Positions 1-5,578 of a stretch of DNA of 5,578 nucleotides are shown one piece after another; position 1 is the first letter of the stretch, and every line of letters starts with the position of its first letter. Where the stretch lies: assembly GCA_938030915.1 (NCBI GenBank), contig CALHIO010000238.1, forward strand, positions 1-5,578, written 5' to 3'. Made by a program: the position numbers and the translations under genes. The notes beneath the pieces were generated by a model, which was given only the letters and a program-made list of their open reading frames with translations, searched no databases and was not told the DNA's origin. Source of the DNA: an uncultured Gemmatimonadota bacterium (GTDB lineage Bacteria; Gemmatimonadota; Gemmatimonadetes; Longimicrobiales; Gaopeijiaceae).

Positions 1-702
1 GTCGACAATGAGTCTCGTGATTCCTTCTTGCTCGCTCCGCGAGCGCGCCTGCCATATCCGCACCGAAGCTCCGGCGATGTTCGAGGCCTCCAGCACCTCC
101 GTGAGGTCGTCGTTCACACGGGATAGGGACGCGGTCGACAGGGTCCGCGTGTGAGGCAGAACGCCGGCAAAGAGCCGCGCGGCAGCCAGGAGGCCTTCGT
201 CATCTCCTCCGACGACCACGACCCAGTTCCGGTCACCCGACTCCACGATCGCAACGGCACCTTCGCCGGAGTCGAGGGAGGCAGGATCCAGGCCCGGTGC
301 GCGGATACTGGTCGCCCCGAGGCCACTCCTGCCGATCACGATCGGGATCGCACCGCTGTCGCCTCGGAGGATCGGGAGGTCCATCGCCATCGTCTCGAAT
401 CCGAGACGGGCAGAGATCTCGGCTGCCGCGGCCAGCTCCGCCGTGGATGGGAAGTCCCCGAGCAGGAGAGACGCCCGAACCGCGTCGGGCACGTCATCGC
501 CGTTGGTATCCGTGACGAGGCCTCCGAGCTCGAAGATCGTCACGAGGTCGCTGCCGGTGTCTTCGACCTGTGCGTCGAGGCTGGTCGACGTGGTGAAGAG
601 TACGACGAAGGTGGCGATGAGTAGCCCGCCAGCCCCGTGTAGACGGAGGCCGGACGCGGGGAGACGGAGGCGCGAGGCCGATAGACGCGGCGAACCCGTC
701 AT
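1..702 (-). CDS. Exported protein of unknown function, N-terminal part (runs off left edge)
   Basis: The frame is open without a stop from the ATG at 702 to the window edge, giving 234 residues with no C-terminus. A second in-frame ATG lies at 711, but the GGAAGG at 712-717 touches it directly, whereas it sits 9 bases before the ATG at 702; I therefore prefer 702. An arginine-rich n-region (residues 6-20) is followed by a hydrophobic stretch at about 24-38 and a likely cleavage site after LDA at 42-44, so the product is probably exported. Residues 65-73 read DTNGDDVPD, like the calcium-binding loops of thrombospondin type 3 or EF-hand-like repeats. Residues 86-102 look like an alanine-rich helix, and 161-182 (VVVVGGDDEGLLAAARLF...) like a beta strand, glycine turn and helix. 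I do not recognise the family, and no catalytic motif is visible. It starts 93 bases after nadC and may have its own promoter; a very weak TTGTAG-17-TAGCTT pair is present in that gap. Exported gene: fairly sure. Function: unknown. Confidence 0.75.
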   Translation of the reverse strand, partial: MTGSPRLSASRLRLPASGLRLHGAGGLLIATFVVLFTTSTSLDAQVEDTGSDLVTIFELGGLVTDTNGDDVPDAVRASLLLGDFPSTAELAAAAEISARLGFETMAMDLPILRGDSGAIPIVIGRSGLGATSIRAPGLDPASLDSGEGAVAIVESGDRNWVVVVGGDDEGLLAAARLFAGVLPHTRTLSTASLSRVNDDLTEVLEASNIAGASVRIWQARSRSEQEGITRLIVD

Positions 703-711
703 GCGAAACAT

Positions 712-717
712 CCTTCC
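712..717 (-). promoter_or_regulatory. Ribosome binding site that decides the start of the left-edge exported protein
   Basis: GGAAGG on the minus strand is 9 bases from the ATG at 702 but directly adjacent to the ATG at 711. The spacing favours the shorter reading. The choice moves the N-terminus by only three residues and does not affect the signal peptide. Confidence 0.5.
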
Positions 718-795
718 GAAGAGCCGTGGGACAGTGGGCGGTGAAGCTACGTGAGCTCCGACCCGCCTACAACGCGCCAGCGAGCGTGCGGGGGC

Positions 796-1563
796 TCAGC
801 GTTCGAAGTCGAGCGCGACGTCGAGCGATGGGGAGGAATGGGTGAGAGCCCCCACTGAAATGAGGTCCACACCGGACTCTGCCACGGCACGGATCGTCTC
901 GAGCGTGATTCCGCCGGAGGCTTCGAGAAGGACCCTGCCGTTCGCCTGTTCCACGGCCTGACGCATGCGGTCGGGCGCCATGTTGTCGAGCATCACGACG
1001 TCCGCGCCGGCTTCGATCACGGACTCGAGGTCTTCGAGTCGTTCGATCTCGACCTCGACCGTCATGTCGTCGCCGACGTGGGCGCGGGCGCGCCGCACCG
1101 CTTCAGCGGGCGACCCGACGGCTTCGATGTGGTTGTCCTTGATCAGCACCTGATCGTAGAGGCCCATGCGATGGTTGCCGCCGCCACCGGCCACGACGGC
1201 CATCTTCTGCAGGCCACGCATCAGAGGAACCGTCTTGCGCGTGTCGATGATTCGGGCGCGGGTTCCGTCGACCCGATCGACGAGGGCGCGCGTGGCCGAT
1301 GCGACGCCGCTCAATTGCCCGAGAAGGTTCAGGGCGAGGCGCTCAGCAGAGAGGATGCTCCGGGCGTCGCCACGAATCGTCGCCAGCCGAGTGCCAGCAG
1401 ACACCACGTCGCCGTCCTGCGCGAGTGCGCCGATCTCAACGTCTTCGTCGAGCAGTTCAAAGCATCGCAGCGCCACCGCGAGACCTGCGATACAACCGTC
1501 CTCCCGAGCGATGAGGTGCGCCGTGGCGTCGGTTTCCTCGGAAATCGTCGAATCGGAGGTCAC
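796..1563 (-). CDS. nadC: Quinolinate phosphoribosyltransferase (decarboxylating), NadC
   Basis: NadC converts quinolinate and PRPP to nicotinate mononucleotide, CO2 and pyrophosphate in the cytoplasm, the step after NadA in de novo NAD synthesis. Numbered from the GTG at 1563 (255 residues), the family motifs are all present: SAERLALNLL at 72-81, DTRKT at 107-111, the glycine-rich GGGGNHRMGLYD at 126-137, VLIKDNHI at 139-146, VEVE at 169-172, VMLDN at 190-194, EASGGIT at 214-220 and SVGALTHS at 236-243. The basic residues of the DTRK, HR and IKDNH motifs bind quinolinate and PRPP in known structures, and VEVE and MLDN supply acidic active-site residues. The product lacks about 20 N-terminal residues relative to the usual 275-295. 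The missing part, including the conserved EDLGERGD segment, is encoded in frame directly upstream, so the GTG at 1563 is the first standard start codon rather than the likely true start. It follows nadA closely and is probably co-transcribed with it. Function is near certain; the start is not. Confidence 0.96.
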   Translation of the reverse strand: MTSDSTISEETDATAHLIAREDGCIAGLAVALRCFELLDEDVEIGALAQDGDVVSAGTRLATIRGDARSILSAERLALNLLGQLSGVASATRALVDRVDGTRARIIDTRKTVPLMRGLQKMAVVAGGGGNHRMGLYDQVLIKDNHIEAVGSPAEAVRRARAHVGDDMTVEVEIERLEDLESVIEAGADVVMLDNMAPDRMRQAVEQANGRVLLEASGGITLETIRAVAESGVDLISVGALTHSSPSLDVALDFER

Positions 1564-1641
1564 GTCTCCGCGTTCGCCGAGATCTTCGTTCAGCGCCGCG
1601 GAGAGAAAGCCGTCAAGGTCGATGATCGTATGCGGTTGGGG
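1564..1641 (-). other. nadC: In-frame N-terminal extension of nadC without a standard start codon
   Basis: Reading upstream of the GTG at 1563, the frame stays open to a TGA at 1642-1644. It encodes about 26 residues ending in DLDGFLSAALNEDLGERGD, which matches the conserved first helix and EDLG..GD motif of NadC. No ATG, GTG or TTG occurs in it. Possible non-standard starts are ATC at 1624-1626 (giving 276 residues, a normal family length), ATC at 1621-1623, or CTG at 1591-1593. No clear Shine-Dalgarno sequence is well placed for any of these; translation could be coupled to nadA, which stops at 1668. A sequencing error is the main alternative. That this stretch is coding is well supported by its sequence; the start mechanism is inference. 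Confidence 0.7.
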
Positions 1642-1667
1642 TCAGCCTCGACCGGGTGTCGGTCGAA

Positions 1668-2654
1668 TCAGAGCTGGACGGCGAGCATGCGCTCGACGGA
1701 CGTCCGCGCCCGCTCGGCAACCGCCGGATCGATCGTCACCTCGTGCTTCATGTCACGCAGCGCGTCACGGATGTTTTCCAGCGTGATACGCTTCATGTGT
1801 GGACACAGGTTGCAGGGGCGCACGAACTCGGTCGACGGAGACTCGGCTGCGACGTTGTCGCTCATTGAGCACTCGGTCACCATGACCACCTGTCGGGGTC
1901 GTTCGGACTTGACCCAGTTGATCATCCCGGCGGTCGACCCCACGAAGTCGGCTTCATCGAGAACGTCCGGCGGGCACTCGGGATGCGCGATGATCTGAAT
2001 ACCGGGGTTGAGGTCCCGGTATCCACGCAATTCCTCGGCGGTGAAGCGCTCGTGCACCTCGCACGCGCCCTCCCACAGGATGATCTCGACGTCCGTCTGG
2101 GTGGCGACCCACCGGCCGAGGTACTGGTCGGGAAGGAAGATGACCCGGTCGACACCAAGGGATTCGACCACCTGGACCGCGTTGCCGGAGGTGCAGCAGA
2201 TGTCCGACTCGGCTTTGACCTCGGCGGACGTGTTCACATAGGTGACCACGGGGACCCCTGGGTACCGCTCCTTGAGCAGCCGCACGTCGGCGCCTGTAAT
2301 GGCATCCGCGAGAGAGCATCCGGCCTTCACGTCGGGAATGAGGACCGTCTTCTCCTCATTTACGATTTTCGCCGTCTCGGCCATGAAATGGACGCCCGCC
2401 ATCACAATGACCTCCGCTTCGGTCTCGGCTGCCATCCGGGCGAGCGCGAGGGAGTCACCCTTGAGGTCGGAGACGCCATGGAAGATGTCCGGCGTCATGT
2501 AGTTATGCGCCAGAACCGCAGCCTTGCGACGGACTTTCAGCTCCTCGATCTCCTCGATGATCGGGGCAATCGCCGCGATCTCGACGTCGGGGAGGATGCC
2601 GCGCAGGCGCTCCGCAGGGCTGATCTGGATCGATGTCGGATTCAAAGCAGTCAC
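1668..2654 (-). CDS. nadA: Quinolinate synthase NadA (4Fe-4S enzyme)
   Basis: NadA condenses iminoaspartate with dihydroxyacetone phosphate to form quinolinate, using a 4Fe-4S cluster held by three cysteines. The 328-residue product has the expected length and three-part pattern: AHNYMTPDI at 49-57 with GDSLALAR at 66-73, then HFMAETAK at 89-96 and IPDVKAGCSLAD at 106-117, the ICCTSGNAV block at 152-160, HPECPPD at 224-230, VGSTAGM at 238-244 and the C-terminal RPCNLCPHMKRITL. By alignment from memory the cluster ligands are C113, C198 (EGACEVH) and C284 (LCPHMK). C281 gives only the first two cysteines of the CxxCxxC seen in E. coli-type enzymes. The start is a GTG at 2652-2654; no ATG lies upstream before the in-frame TAG at 2682-2684, and no good Shine-Dalgarno sequence is visible. 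It is the first gene of a nadA-nadC operon. No nadB is present in the window. Confidence 0.97.
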   Translation of the reverse strand: MTALNPTSIQISPAERLRGILPDVEIAAIAPIIEEIEELKVRRKAAVLAHNYMTPDIFHGVSDLKGDSLALARMAAETEAEVIVMAGVHFMAETAKIVNEEKTVLIPDVKAGCSLADAITGADVRLLKERYPGVPVVTYVNTSAEVKAESDICCTSGNAVQVVESLGVDRVIFLPDQYLGRWVATQTDVEIILWEGACEVHERFTAEELRGYRDLNPGIQIIAHPECPPDVLDEADFVGSTAGMINWVKSERPRQVVMVTECSMSDNVAAESPSTEFVRPCNLCPHMKRITLENIRDALRDMKHEVTIDPAVAERARTSVERMLAVQL

Positions 2655-2678
2655 GTATCGGTTACGTAGCCGGCCACA

Positions 2679-2706
2679 ACTCTATCAATCGACTGTCTCG
2701 AAGCAA
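2679..2706 (-). promoter_or_regulatory. Candidate promoter of nadA-nadC
   Basis: On the minus strand TTGCTT (2701-2706) is followed after 16 bases by TAGAGT (2679-2684), resembling the -35 and -10 boxes of the main sigma factor. Transcription would start near 2672, leaving a short leader of about 18 bases before the nadA GTG. The match to consensus is modest (3 of 6 and 4 of 6). The position between genes and before the operon is the main support. Confidence 0.35.
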
Positions 2707-2739
2707 TACACCGCAGAGGATTCGAAGATCGGCCCGGGG

Positions 2740-2753
2740 TGACGACAGCGTCA
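2740..2753. repeat. Short inverted repeat upstream of nadA
   Basis: TGACG-ACAG-CGTCA is a perfect 5-bp inverted repeat with a 4-base centre, in the gap between the S9 peptidase stop and the candidate nadA promoter. On the minus strand it is followed by a run of C, not T, so it is not an intrinsic terminator for the peptidase gene. It could be an operator for a NAD regulator or a chance event; a 5-bp stem is weak evidence. Confidence 0.35.
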
Positions 2754-2782
2754 TCTGTTTCTTCTGAGGGGTCCCGAGCACG

Positions 2783-4828
2783 TCAACTTACGAGCCGATC
2801 GTCGTGCGTGCCCCACTTCTCCCACCATTTACGCAGATACAGCTGTGTCCGCATGAAGTTCGACGGCCGCGACCCGGTTCCGTGCCACTCGTCCTGAAAG
2901 CGGATCATGACCGTCGGCACGCCCACGTATTGAAGCGCCTGGTAATACTCCTCGGTCTGCCCCATCGGCGTGCGGAGGTCCAGCTCGCCCGTCATGAGCA
3001 TCGTCGGGGTCGTCACATTGCCGACATAGAAGATCGACGACCGGTCGATCCACTCCGTCGGATCCTCCCAGAAGGGAACCTCGAAGGTCCGGGTGTAGCT
3101 GATTGCGTCGGACGTGCCCATGGCCGACATCCAGTTGACGATCGGGCAATTGGCGGAGGCTGCCGTGAAGCGGTCGGTGTTGCCGACGATGTACGTCGTC
3201 AGGATGCCGCCACCGGAGCAGCCGTAGACGAAGAGGTTGTCCTCGTCGATGTATCCGGTCTCCAGCATGTAGTCGACGCCCCGCATCAGGTCCTGCATGT
3301 CGACGCCGGGATAATCGTGCTGGATGGCGTTGGCGAACTCCGTGCCGTATCCGGTCGACCCGCGGGGGTTCGTGTAGAGAACCACGTAGTCGTTCGCGGC
3401 GTGTTCCTGAAAGGCGAAGTTGAACCCGCCGTTGTACATGCTGTGCGGTCCACCATGGATGGCGAGCATCAGCGGGTACTCGCGTTCAGGGTCGAAGTCC
3501 GGCGGCTTCACGATCCAGCCCTGAATGTCGAACGGGTCGGACCGATACCAGACTTCCTCGACCTCGCCGAGCGTGACGTCGTGCAGGATGTCCGCATTGA
3601 CGTTCGTGAGCCGCATGGGATCCTCTGGGTCGTCCAGGCTCCAGCGATACAGATCTCCGGGCTCGTAGGCGCTCGAGATCGTGCCGACCGCCATCCCGTC
3701 TTCCGAGAAAGACGAGAGGGTCATCAGGCGATTTCCCTCGGTGAGCTGCTGCACACCACCGTCCACGGACGCGAAATGGAGGCTCCGGTACCCTTCACGC
3801 GAGACGCTGAAATAGAGACCACTCCCGTCGGGAGCCCACATCAACCCGCCGGACTGTCGATCGTAGTCGGCGGAAATGCTGCGGTGACCGGACCCGTCCC
3901 GATTCATGATGTGGATGCGCGAGTTCCGGTACGTGTCATCATGCTCGTCCCCGGAGATGTAGGCGATAAGCGAACCGTCGGGGGAGGGCACGGGTGAACC
4001 GTCACTGCCACGTTTGTCGGTCAGGCGCCGTACGGAGCCGCCCGCGATCTCGACCGCATAGACGTCGGACTCCTGCCAGTTCTCCGGGTCATCCCAATCT
4101 TCGGTCCGGTACGACGTGAAGTAGATCTCGGTCCCGTCGGGGCTCCACGCGACCCCGTTGTGGTTCCAGTCCCCCCTGGTCAGTTGACGAGGCGTCCCAC
4201 CTTCCGCGGGCACGATGAAGAGGTGGGTCCAGCCCGTGTCGACGTATCCGGAGCGGTCGCGCTTGTATCCGGCCCGTTCGATGATCTTCGGGCCGGCGGT
4301 CCACTGTGCGCCGTCAGGTCGATCCGGCAAGCTCACCCCCGCGAAGTCCGCACGGTCGTCGACACGGCTGGTGAAGGCGATCCAGTCACCGTCGGGAGAC
4401 CACTGCACGTTGCTCGGACCATTCTCCAGTCGGGTGATCTGCGAGGTCGCGCCCTCGGCGTCCATCCAGCGGACGTGGATCTGAACCCCTCCGGGCTCAC
4501 CAGGGGCGGTGAAGAGGATTCGCGTTCCGTCAGGAGCCCACTGGACGTTCCCCCCATCCAGCAGATGCCGGTTCCGGGACCCGTCGGCGTCCATGATCCA
4601 GATGGACGATTCCCGTCGGTCATTCACCATGTCGAACCAGCTTCGCGTATAGACGATCCTGGATCCGCCCGGGGCGATCTGTGGGCCGGCTACCGTCTCC
4701 AGATCCATGTAATGATCCAGGGAGAGGCGAACGGTCTCCTGACCCGCGAGTTGATCGGGGTGCGTGAGCGCCGAAACAACGAGCACGGCGGCCAAGGACC
4801 GGACAGGCAAGGACATACGCGACTTCAT
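2783..4828 (-). CDS. Secreted S9-family (prolyl oligopeptidase-type) serine peptidase
   Basis: This is an exported serine peptidase of 681 residues, of the kind that removes dipeptides or acylated residues from oligopeptides. The ATG at 4828 is chosen because AGGAGG (4837-4842) lies 8 bases before it and a signal peptide follows at once: MKSR, a hydrophobic core at about 11-21, and probable cleavage near LAG at 27-29. The frame opens further up, to an ATG at 4951, but that extra stretch is proline- and glycine-rich and covers the promoter region. Residues 35-410 form the beta-propeller, with PD40/WD-like PDG motifs at 97-101, 143-147, 228-232, 281-285 and 331-335. The alpha/beta-hydrolase domain covers about 425-675: HGGP at 458-461 (oxyanion region), NPRGSTGYG at 487-495, nucleophile S538 in GCSGGG, D617 in GELDLRTP and H649 in DEWHG. 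The elbow GCSGGG differs from the common G-G/W-S-Y/A-G-G. The triad is intact, so it should be active. Substrate preference, dipeptidyl peptidase or acylaminoacyl peptidase, cannot be told from sequence alone. Confidence 0.94.
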   Translation of the reverse strand: MKSRMSLPVRSLAAVLVVSALTHPDQLAGQETVRLSLDHYMDLETVAGPQIAPGGSRIVYTRSWFDMVNDRRESSIWIMDADGSRNRHLLDGGNVQWAPDGTRILFTAPGEPGGVQIHVRWMDAEGATSQITRLENGPSNVQWSPDGDWIAFTSRVDDRADFAGVSLPDRPDGAQWTAGPKIIERAGYKRDRSGYVDTGWTHLFIVPAEGGTPRQLTRGDWNHNGVAWSPDGTEIYFTSYRTEDWDDPENWQESDVYAVEIAGGSVRRLTDKRGSDGSPVPSPDGSLIAYISGDEHDDTYRNSRIHIMNRDGSGHRSISADYDRQSGGLMWAPDGSGLYFSVSREGYRSLHFASVDGGVQQLTEGNRLMTLSSFSEDGMAVGTISSAYEPGDLYRWSLDDPEDPMRLTNVNADILHDVTLGEVEEVWYRSDPFDIQGWIVKPPDFDPEREYPLMLAIHGGPHSMYNGGFNFAFQEHAANDYVVLYTNPRGSTGYGTEFANAIQHDYPGVDMQDLMRGVDYMLETGYIDEDNLFVYGCSGGGILTTYIVGNTDRFTAASANCPIVNWMSAMGTSDAISYTRTFEVPFWEDPTEWIDRSSIFYVGNVTTPTMLMTGELDLRTPMGQTEEYYQALQYVGVPTVMIRFQDEWHGTGSRPSNFMRTQLYLRKWWEKWGTHDDRLVS

Positions 4829-4836
4829 CAGGGCAG

Positions 4837-4842
4837 CCTCCT
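4837..4842 (-). promoter_or_regulatory. Consensus ribosome binding site of the S9 peptidase
   Basis: A perfect AGGAGG on the minus strand lies 8 bases before the ATG at 4828. It settles the start there rather than at the ATG at 4951, and the resulting N-terminus is a signal peptide. Confidence 0.85.
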
Positions 4843-4857
4843 GAGACGAGGGCGGCG

Positions 4858-4886
4858 AACATATCCGGACATCACACGTGTGACCA
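4858..4886 (-). promoter_or_regulatory. Candidate promoter of the S9 peptidase gene
   Basis: TGGTCA (4881-4886) and TATGTT (4858-4863) are separated by 17 bases on the minus strand, each matching 4 of 6 consensus positions. Transcription would begin near 4850, giving a leader of about 20 bases that includes the AGGAGG site. A 12-bp palindrome overlaps the -35 box and the spacer. The arrangement is coherent but rests on sequence similarity only. Confidence 0.4.
4872..4883. promoter_or_regulatory. Perfect 12-bp palindrome, possible operator for the S9 peptidase
   Basis: TCACACGTGTGA reads identically on both strands and lies 44 bases before the peptidase start, overlapping the candidate -35 box and spacer. 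That position would suit a dimeric repressor. I do not recognise the motif as belonging to a named regulator. Confidence 0.4.
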
Positions 4887-4893
4887 GTTTCGG

Positions 4894-4914
4894 CCGGGCC
4901 CGCTGCCCGCCCGG
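4894..4914. repeat. GC-rich inverted repeat
   Basis: CCGGGC and GCCCGG form a perfect 6-bp stem around a 9-base loop. No T-run follows on either strand. It lies just upstream of the candidate S9 promoter and downstream of the hydrolase gene, so it could contribute to transcript ending; high GC makes chance pairing easy. Confidence 0.35.
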
Positions 4915-4923
4915 ACATGCCCG

Positions 4924-4942
4924 GGGTCCCGGGACCGGACCC
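4924..4942. repeat. GC-rich inverted repeat with an internal 12-bp palindrome
   Basis: GGGTCC (4924-4929) and GGACCC (4937-4942) can pair around a 7-base loop. Alternatively, GGTCCCGGGACC at 4925-4936 is a perfect 12-bp palindrome. The two pairings exclude each other, and the longer one shares a base with the hairpin at 4942-4961. Confidence 0.35.
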
Positions 4943-4961
4943 TCGACTCATTCGGGTCGAG
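4942..4961 (-). terminator. Hairpin just after the serine hydrolase stop, possible terminator
   Basis: CTCGAC and GTCGAG form a perfect 6-bp stem with an 8-base loop, starting 6 bases past the stop codon at 4968-4970. The place fits a 3' end structure, but no T-run follows, so it is not a classical intrinsic terminator. It may stabilise the messenger's end or assist Rho-dependent ending. Confidence 0.3.
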
Positions 4962-4967
4962 CCGGCT

Positions 4968-5578
4968 TCAGTCCCCGGCGCGCTGGAATCGCATGTCGTA
5001 GACCCGTCCGATACTCAGGGAGAGCTCGGTCACGCGGCCTGCGCCGTCCCGAAGGAAGCGCACGATACGGCCACCGGACTGGAAGCCGTCGTCGTACACG
5101 GGGCTCACCATGAAGGTGTTGTTCGGGCGCTGCCAGATCTCGAGGCCGTCTTCGGTCGCCGTGACCCGGTAGGTGGTCTCTGCATCCTCGCTTCGGTACT
5201 CGCCTTCGAAGGCGTTCAGCTCAGTCGCGCTCGGGGTCCACGCCGTGACCCGCTCGTACCGACGATCGGAGTACTGCCAGTCTTCGACACGGAAACCGAC
5301 GACGGTGCTGCCGTAACGATCGAAGACGTAGCGACGGTCTCCGGAGCCTACCTGGAATTCCGACCCGGAGAGGGGCAGGAGTGGGGTCGAGCGCGCGTAC
5401 AGCACACCCTCTCTCAGCGTAATCTCGAGAGGCCCCCCGGTGAGTGGCTCGCGGTACAGCCCCACGAAGGGCTGGAGGTCGAATCCCTCGGATTCGGTCC
5501 GGTAGTCCGGCGCGCTCTCCTCCTGCACCGCATCACCGAGGAACGCGCGCGCGATTCGGCCGCCACTGCCGCCGGTGG
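4968..5578 (-). CDS. Probable serine hydrolase (beta-lactamase fold), C-terminal part with two lipocalin-like domains
   Basis: The frame is open to the right edge and upstream of the GTG at 5526-5528, reading ...TGGSGGRIARAFLGDAVQEE, so the gene continues beyond the window and that GTG is not its start. About 202 residues are visible. After a short helix (RIARAFLG), which commonly ends the catalytic domain in these enzymes, come two similar beta-rich units. The first begins LQPFVGLYREPLTGG and runs to about VVGFRVED. The second begins LNAFEGEYRSEDAETTYRV and ends in VTELSLSIGRVYDMRFQR. This F.G.Y opening and the closing strand pattern match the C-terminal lipocalin-like domains of D-aminopeptidase-type and other class C beta-lactamase-related hydrolases. 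The SxxK and YxN catalytic motifs would lie outside the window and cannot be checked. Its neighbour is a secreted S9 peptidase, which suggests a shared extracytoplasmic peptide-processing role (inference). The 139-base gap suggests separate transcription. Confidence 0.75.
   Translation of the reverse strand, partial: TGGSGGRIARAFLGDAVQEESAPDYRTESEGFDLQPFVGLYREPLTGGPLEITLREGVLYARSTPLLPLSGSEFQVGSGDRRYVFDRYGSTVVGFRVEDWQYSDRRYERVTAWTPSATELNAFEGEYRSEDAETTYRVTATEDGLEIWQRPNNTFMVSPVYDDGFQSGGRIVRFLRDGAGRVTELSLSIGRVYDMRFQRAGD

Noticed and set aside
151..624. Plus-strand open frame of 157 codons
   Set aside because: It lies opposite the left-edge exported protein, has an arginine- and aspartate-rich composition typical of the antisense of a high-GC gene, and shows no family motif.
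703..795. Terminator after nadC
   Set aside because: I see only a 4-bp AGCT pairing and no T-run in this 93-base gap, too little to support a terminator.
1078..1998. Plus-strand open frame of 306 codons
   Set aside because: It runs antisense across both nadC and nadA, whose identities are certain, and its translation has no recognisable domain.
1983..2669. Plus-strand open frame of 228 codons
   Set aside because: It is antisense to nadA, with a low-complexity charged translation that results from the nadA codon pattern.
2740..2765. Terminator formed by TGACG-ACAG-CGTCA and the T-rich stretch after it
   Set aside because: The T-rich side is on the plus strand, where no gene is transcribed; on the minus strand the stem is followed by C residues.
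2804..3997. Plus-strand open frame of 397 codons
   Set aside because: It is long but antisense to the catalytic half of the S9 peptidase; long antisense frames are expected in high-GC genes.
4829..4951. N-terminal extension of the S9 peptidase to the ATG at 4951
   Set aside because: It would put 41 proline- and glycine-rich residues before a good signal peptide and would waste a perfect AGGAGG site 8 bases before the ATG at 4828.
4160..5113. Plus-strand open frame of 317 codons
   Set aside because: It crosses the S9 gene, the intergenic gap and the hydrolase gene, and has no motif or plausible ribosome binding context.

Overview
The window is a high-GC bacterial chromosomal segment (roughly 60-65% GC by eye, with strong G/C preference at third codon positions). 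It carries five protein genes, all on the minus strand, so transcription runs right to left. Two are cut by the window edges. No RNA gene, mobile element or CRISPR array is visible. The combination of a secreted S9 peptidase, a secreted-type serine hydrolase with paired lipocalin-like C-terminal domains, and signal-peptide proteins beside housekeeping genes is typical of Gemmatimonadota and similar environmental bacteria. That placement is an inference from gene style, not from a marker gene.

From right to left: (1) 4968-5578, the C-terminal part of a probable beta-lactamase-fold serine hydrolase with two consecutive lipocalin-like domains; its catalytic domain lies outside the window. (2) 4829-4967, a 139-base gap rich in inverted repeats, holding a possible terminator, a candidate promoter and a perfect 12-bp palindrome over that promoter. 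(3) 2783-4828, a secreted S9-family (prolyl oligopeptidase-type) peptidase with an intact Ser-Asp-His triad, preceded by an excellent AGGAGG ribosome binding site. (4) 2655-2782, a 128-base gap with a candidate nadA promoter and a short inverted repeat. (5) 1668-2654, nadA (quinolinate synthase), followed by (6) 796-1563 plus an upstream in-frame extension, nadC (quinolinate phosphoribosyltransferase). (7) 1-702, an open frame running off the left edge that encodes the N-terminal part of an unrecognised exported protein.

NadA and NadC catalyse consecutive steps of de novo NAD synthesis: iminoaspartate plus dihydroxyacetone phosphate gives quinolinate, then quinolinate plus PRPP gives nicotinate mononucleotide. 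They form a close two-gene operon. The enzyme supplying iminoaspartate (NadB or an aspartate dehydrogenase) is not in the window. The two hydrolases upstream probably act outside the cytoplasm on peptides or related amides and have no evident link to NAD synthesis. The points most worth a second look are the missing standard start codon for full-length nadC, the unrecognised exported protein at the left edge, and the palindrome over the S9 peptidase promoter. I found no convincing novel multi-gene system.
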